From Microcebus murinus (lineage: Eukaryota > Chordata > Mammalia > Primates > Cheirogaleidae), in assembly GCF_040939455.1 (NCBI RefSeq), contig NC_134107.1, forward strand, positions 16,803,537-16,867,536: a stretch of 64,000 bases of DNA, in the 5' to 3' direction. The position numbers and the translations under genes are program-made. Positions within the stretch are counted from its first letter, which is position 1. The number at the start of each line of letters is the position of its first letter. The notes below the pieces were generated by a model that had not been told where the DNA came from, ran no database searches, and saw only the letters and a program-made list of their open reading frames with translations. Below are positions 61,561 through 64,000 of the stretch, piece by piece.

Positions 61561-61679
61561 AGTGTAGTGTCTTACTTGATTCTAACAGCCTTGCAAAATA
61601 AGTAATGGTTATACGGTTCCAGTTCCACAGATTAGTGAAGGAGCTGAGATTGATTCTTTAATTCAAAATAAACAAAAAA

Positions 61680-62160
61680 GTATCAGTTGCCTTTTGTATG
61701 CTAAACATTGTGCCAGCTTAGGCATACAGTATTTATTAGGATAAAATCTCTGTTCTTAAGGAAATCTTATAAGGGGGAGACATTCAAATGTCCCATGTGT
61801 TCAGTATATTAAAAATATAACTGGGTAAGTGTAGGCTGATTTAGCATAAAAGAGGAGCATCCTTCACAGACTTGGGGAGGCTGGGGAACAAGGGTTAGGG
61901 AACTTTTCTTGGAGGAAATAACCCCTTAGGTGGGATCTGAAGGACAAACAGAAGTAAGAGGAAGTAGAGAAAGATTTTTCCAGGTGGAGAGAACAACATG
62001 TGCAGAGGTTCAGAGATGTGACCAGGGTTTTGTTCTCTTAGTGAGGTCATATAATTGTTCATTATGGCTAGAGCACAGACCATAAGAGGTATACTGGCCA
62101 GAGAAGAATAGAAAAATCAGCGATCATGTTAGGTCTGAAGTATCATGCAAAGAAAGTAGG
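61680..62160 (-). mobile_element. L2, antisense, part 1
   Basis: TGCTAAACATTGTGCCAGCT, GGTGGGATCTGAAGGACAAA, GAGAACAACATGTGCAGAGG and TATGGCTAGAGCACAGACCA. Interrupted at 62166 by an Alu. Confidence 0.85.
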
Positions 62161-62165
62161 TCTTT

Positions 62166-62466
62166 GGCCAGACATGGTGGCTCACACCTGTAATACTAGG
62201 TCTCTGGAAGGCTGAGACAGAAGTATTGGTTGAGGTTAGGACTTTAAGACCAGCCTGACCAAGAGCAACACCCGGTCTCTACTAAAAATAGAAAAAATTA
62301 GCTGGGTGTCATGGTGTGCACCTGTAGTTGCAGCTACTCGGGAGGCTGAGGCAGGAGGATCCCTTGAGCCCAAGAGTTTGAGGTTGTTGTGAGCTCAGCT
62401 GATGCCATCGCGCTCTACTCAGGGCAACAGTGAGAATCTGTCTCAAAAAAAAAAAAAAAAAAAAAA
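62166..62466 (+). mobile_element. Old Alu in L2
   Basis: GGCCAGACATGGTGGCTCAC start, A tail of about 24. AGAAAGTAGGTCTT / AGAAAGTAGATCTT flank it. Confidence 0.94.
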
Positions 62467-62705
62467 GAGAAAGTAGATCTTGTTCACAGGACACAGGGAA
62501 ACATATTGAACACTTTTAAGCAAGAGGTCATGATCAGATACCTGCTTTAGAAACAATACTCAGGATGCATTAAGAATTACTGGATGGTTATTGAGCCCAG
62601 ATAGGAGGCTGTTTTGTAATCCAGAAGAGAGGAGATGGTGGCCTGAACTAAGGCATTGAGAATAGAGAAATAAATAAACTATTGAAAAGAATTTACAAAA
62701 CTTCC
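62467..62705 (-). mobile_element. L2, antisense, part 2
   Basis: AAGCAAGAGGTCATGATCAG, TAGGAGGCTGTTTTGTAATC and GGAGATGGTGGCCTGAACTA continue the L2 of part 1. Confidence 0.8.
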
Positions 62706-62930
62706 TGAAGTAGTTAAGAAGATAGACTCTATAGCCAGACTCTCCAGGTTCAAATCTTATCCCTTCTAACTTACTATGTAATGTAGGTATGTTACTTAAC
62801 TATGTCTCAATTTACTCATCTATAATAATAGTAGCTACTTTCAGGGTTGCAGTGAAGATTAAATGAATTAGTACTGATAAAACCCTAAGATCAATAAGAC
62901 ACATAATAAGGACTCAAAAATATTAGCTTT
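62706..62930 (+). mobile_element. MIR nested in L2
   Basis: AGATAGACTCTATAGCCAGA, CAGGTTCAAATCTTATCCC, GATTAAATGAATTAGTACTG: sense MIR lying between two collinear L2 pieces. Confidence 0.8.
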
Positions 62931-63245
62931 AAAAAAAACCTGATATTCAATTGGATGTGGTAGGTAAGGGAGAGAAAAATCAAAGATGATTTCATGCTTG
63001 GACAACAAGGTGAATGTGATACCTTATTTTGAAGCACAAAATAGGGGAGGCTTTGGAGGGTAGGGAATGATGTGTTCATTTTCTGGAAAAGTTGCATTGG
63101 AAGTGGTTGTGAGGCATACATGTAGACATGTAGGCTGTGGATGTTTACTGTCTCAGGAAAGATATCTAAGTGGAGGTATGGATCTGGGAGTCAGCAGCAA
63201 GCCTTTGGTAATTGAAACCACAGGAGAGACTCAGTGAGATGGCCT
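62931..63245 (-). mobile_element. L2, antisense, part 3
   Basis: CAATTGGATGTGGTAGGTAA, GAGAAAAATCAAAGATGATT and GACATGTAGGCTGTGGATGT are the next L2 portion in order. Confidence 0.75.
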
Positions 63246-63404
63246 GAGAAGTGCTCATAAAATGAGAAGGTGGCTCAAAACAGACCACTGCCTTTTAGGC
63301 AGTGGCTAGAGCTCAGCAGAGAACTGAACCGATTGTCCACCTCCAAAGCTCATGCTCCTTCTGTTAGACCACAAGCTGCTTCTATAAAATTTTTTGAACT
63401 CTCT

Positions 63405-63795
63405 TGAATCAATAAAACTTATTCAGCAAGTATTTGATTCTCTACTTTGTCAAGCACTGAATATACCTCAGTGAGCAAGACAGACATTGTCTCTATCCTC
63501 AAGAGTTTACGGTCTAGTGAAGGAGAGGGGCAATACAATACAGGAGTGAAGGAGAGGGGCAATTACAATACAGATAGGTGATTGCTATGATAGCTACTGA
63601 GTACTTCTCTGTGCCCAGAAGCACTAACCCAGACTTGTGGTGGGGTGAAGGAAGGCTTTCTTAAGGAAGTGATGTCTAAGCTAGATTATGAGGATAAAGA
63701 AACGAGTTAGGTAGGCAAAGGTAATGGCAGAAGGTTCCAGGCAGGGAGAAGGAACAAATCTCTCCTTTTACTTGAAGTTCCATAGAAGGAAAATA
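63405..63795 (-). mobile_element. L2, second antisense copy
   Basis: AAGTATTTGATTCTCTACTT, TCAAGCACTGAATATACCTC, GGCTTTCTTAAGGAAGTGAT, TTCCAGGCAGGGAGAAGGAA. It contains a 29-bp tandem duplication at 63516-63574. Confidence 0.8.
63516..63574. repeat. 29-bp tandem duplication in L2
   Basis: AGTGAAGGAGAGGGGCAATA is followed 29 bp later by AGTGAAGGAGAGGGGCAATT. One inserted T separates the copies. Confidence 0.93.
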
Positions 63796-63801
63796 AGAAT
63801 G

Positions 63802-63945
63802 GGCAGGGCAGGAGCGCAGTGGCTCACGCCTGTAATCCCAAAACCTTGGGAGGCCAAGGTGGGAGGATCACTTGAGCCTAGGAGTTCGAGGTTACAGTGA
63901 CCTATACACTCCAGCCTGGGCGGCAGAGAGAGATCCTGTCTCTAA
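63802..63945 (+). mobile_element. Alu monomer (FLAM-like)
   Basis: GGGCAGGAGCGCAGTGGCTC to ACTCCAGCCTGGGCGGCAGA, with an (AAAT)n tail running to the window end. Confidence 0.85.
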
Positions 63946-64000
63946 AAATAAATAAATATGTAAGTAAATATAAATTTAAAATTATATAAATAAAAATAAA

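Overview
The window is mammalian nuclear DNA from a primate, most likely a strepsirrhine (lemur-type). It has large introns with GT/AG borders and low CpG outside one island. About 30 Alu elements are present, and most of the full-length ones carry an A/T-rich linker between monomers (AATTAATTGGCCAACTAATATATA-like) that I associate with lemur Alus rather than human ones. MIR, L2, old L1 and DNA-transposon fossils make up the rest of the repeat load. The genus cannot be fixed from sequence alone.

The main gene is CTNND1 (p120-catenin, delta-1 catenin) on the minus strand. All 19 coding exons can be placed between 30002 (start codon) and 7554 (stop). Joined at their GT/AG borders they give 2907 nt, that is 968 codons plus stop. 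That is the length of the long human 1ABC isoform. The three classical alternative exons are intact and frame-neutral: C (18 nt, 16806-16823), A (63 nt, 9185-9247) and B (87 nt, 7858-7944). The four alternative start methionines M1, M55, M102 and M324 are all present. The 3' UTR runs from 7553 to about 5410 and ends at an AATAAA signal. A likely first non-coding exon and promoter lie near 50590-51000. A possible second non-coding exon lies near 35919-35959.

Divergently, on the plus strand, the first coding exon of BTBD18 lies at 60084-60207 (41 codons plus one base, start of the BTB domain). Its remainder is outside the window. A CpG-rich block at 58245-58800 is the probable BTBD18 promoter. 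CTNND1 next to BTBD18 in opposite orientation matches human 11q12.

Layout: 1-5400 is downstream intergenic DNA with an old L1, a DNA-transposon fossil and two Alus. 5410-30097 holds the CTNND1 exons and Alu-rich introns. 30098-50589 is the long 5' intron region, Alu-poor, with a U6 retrocopy at 37049-37154. 50590-51000 is the CTNND1 5' end. 51000-58240 is intergenic repeats, including a nested Alu composite. 58245-64000 is the BTBD18 promoter, first coding exon and intron.

I see no CRISPR array, operon, intact autonomous transposon, functional non-coding RNA gene, virus-derived gene or novel multi-gene system. The points of interest are splice-level candidates and repeat-insertion histories. 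Repeat family names below L1/L2/MIR/Alu/hAT level are recollection, not database results.
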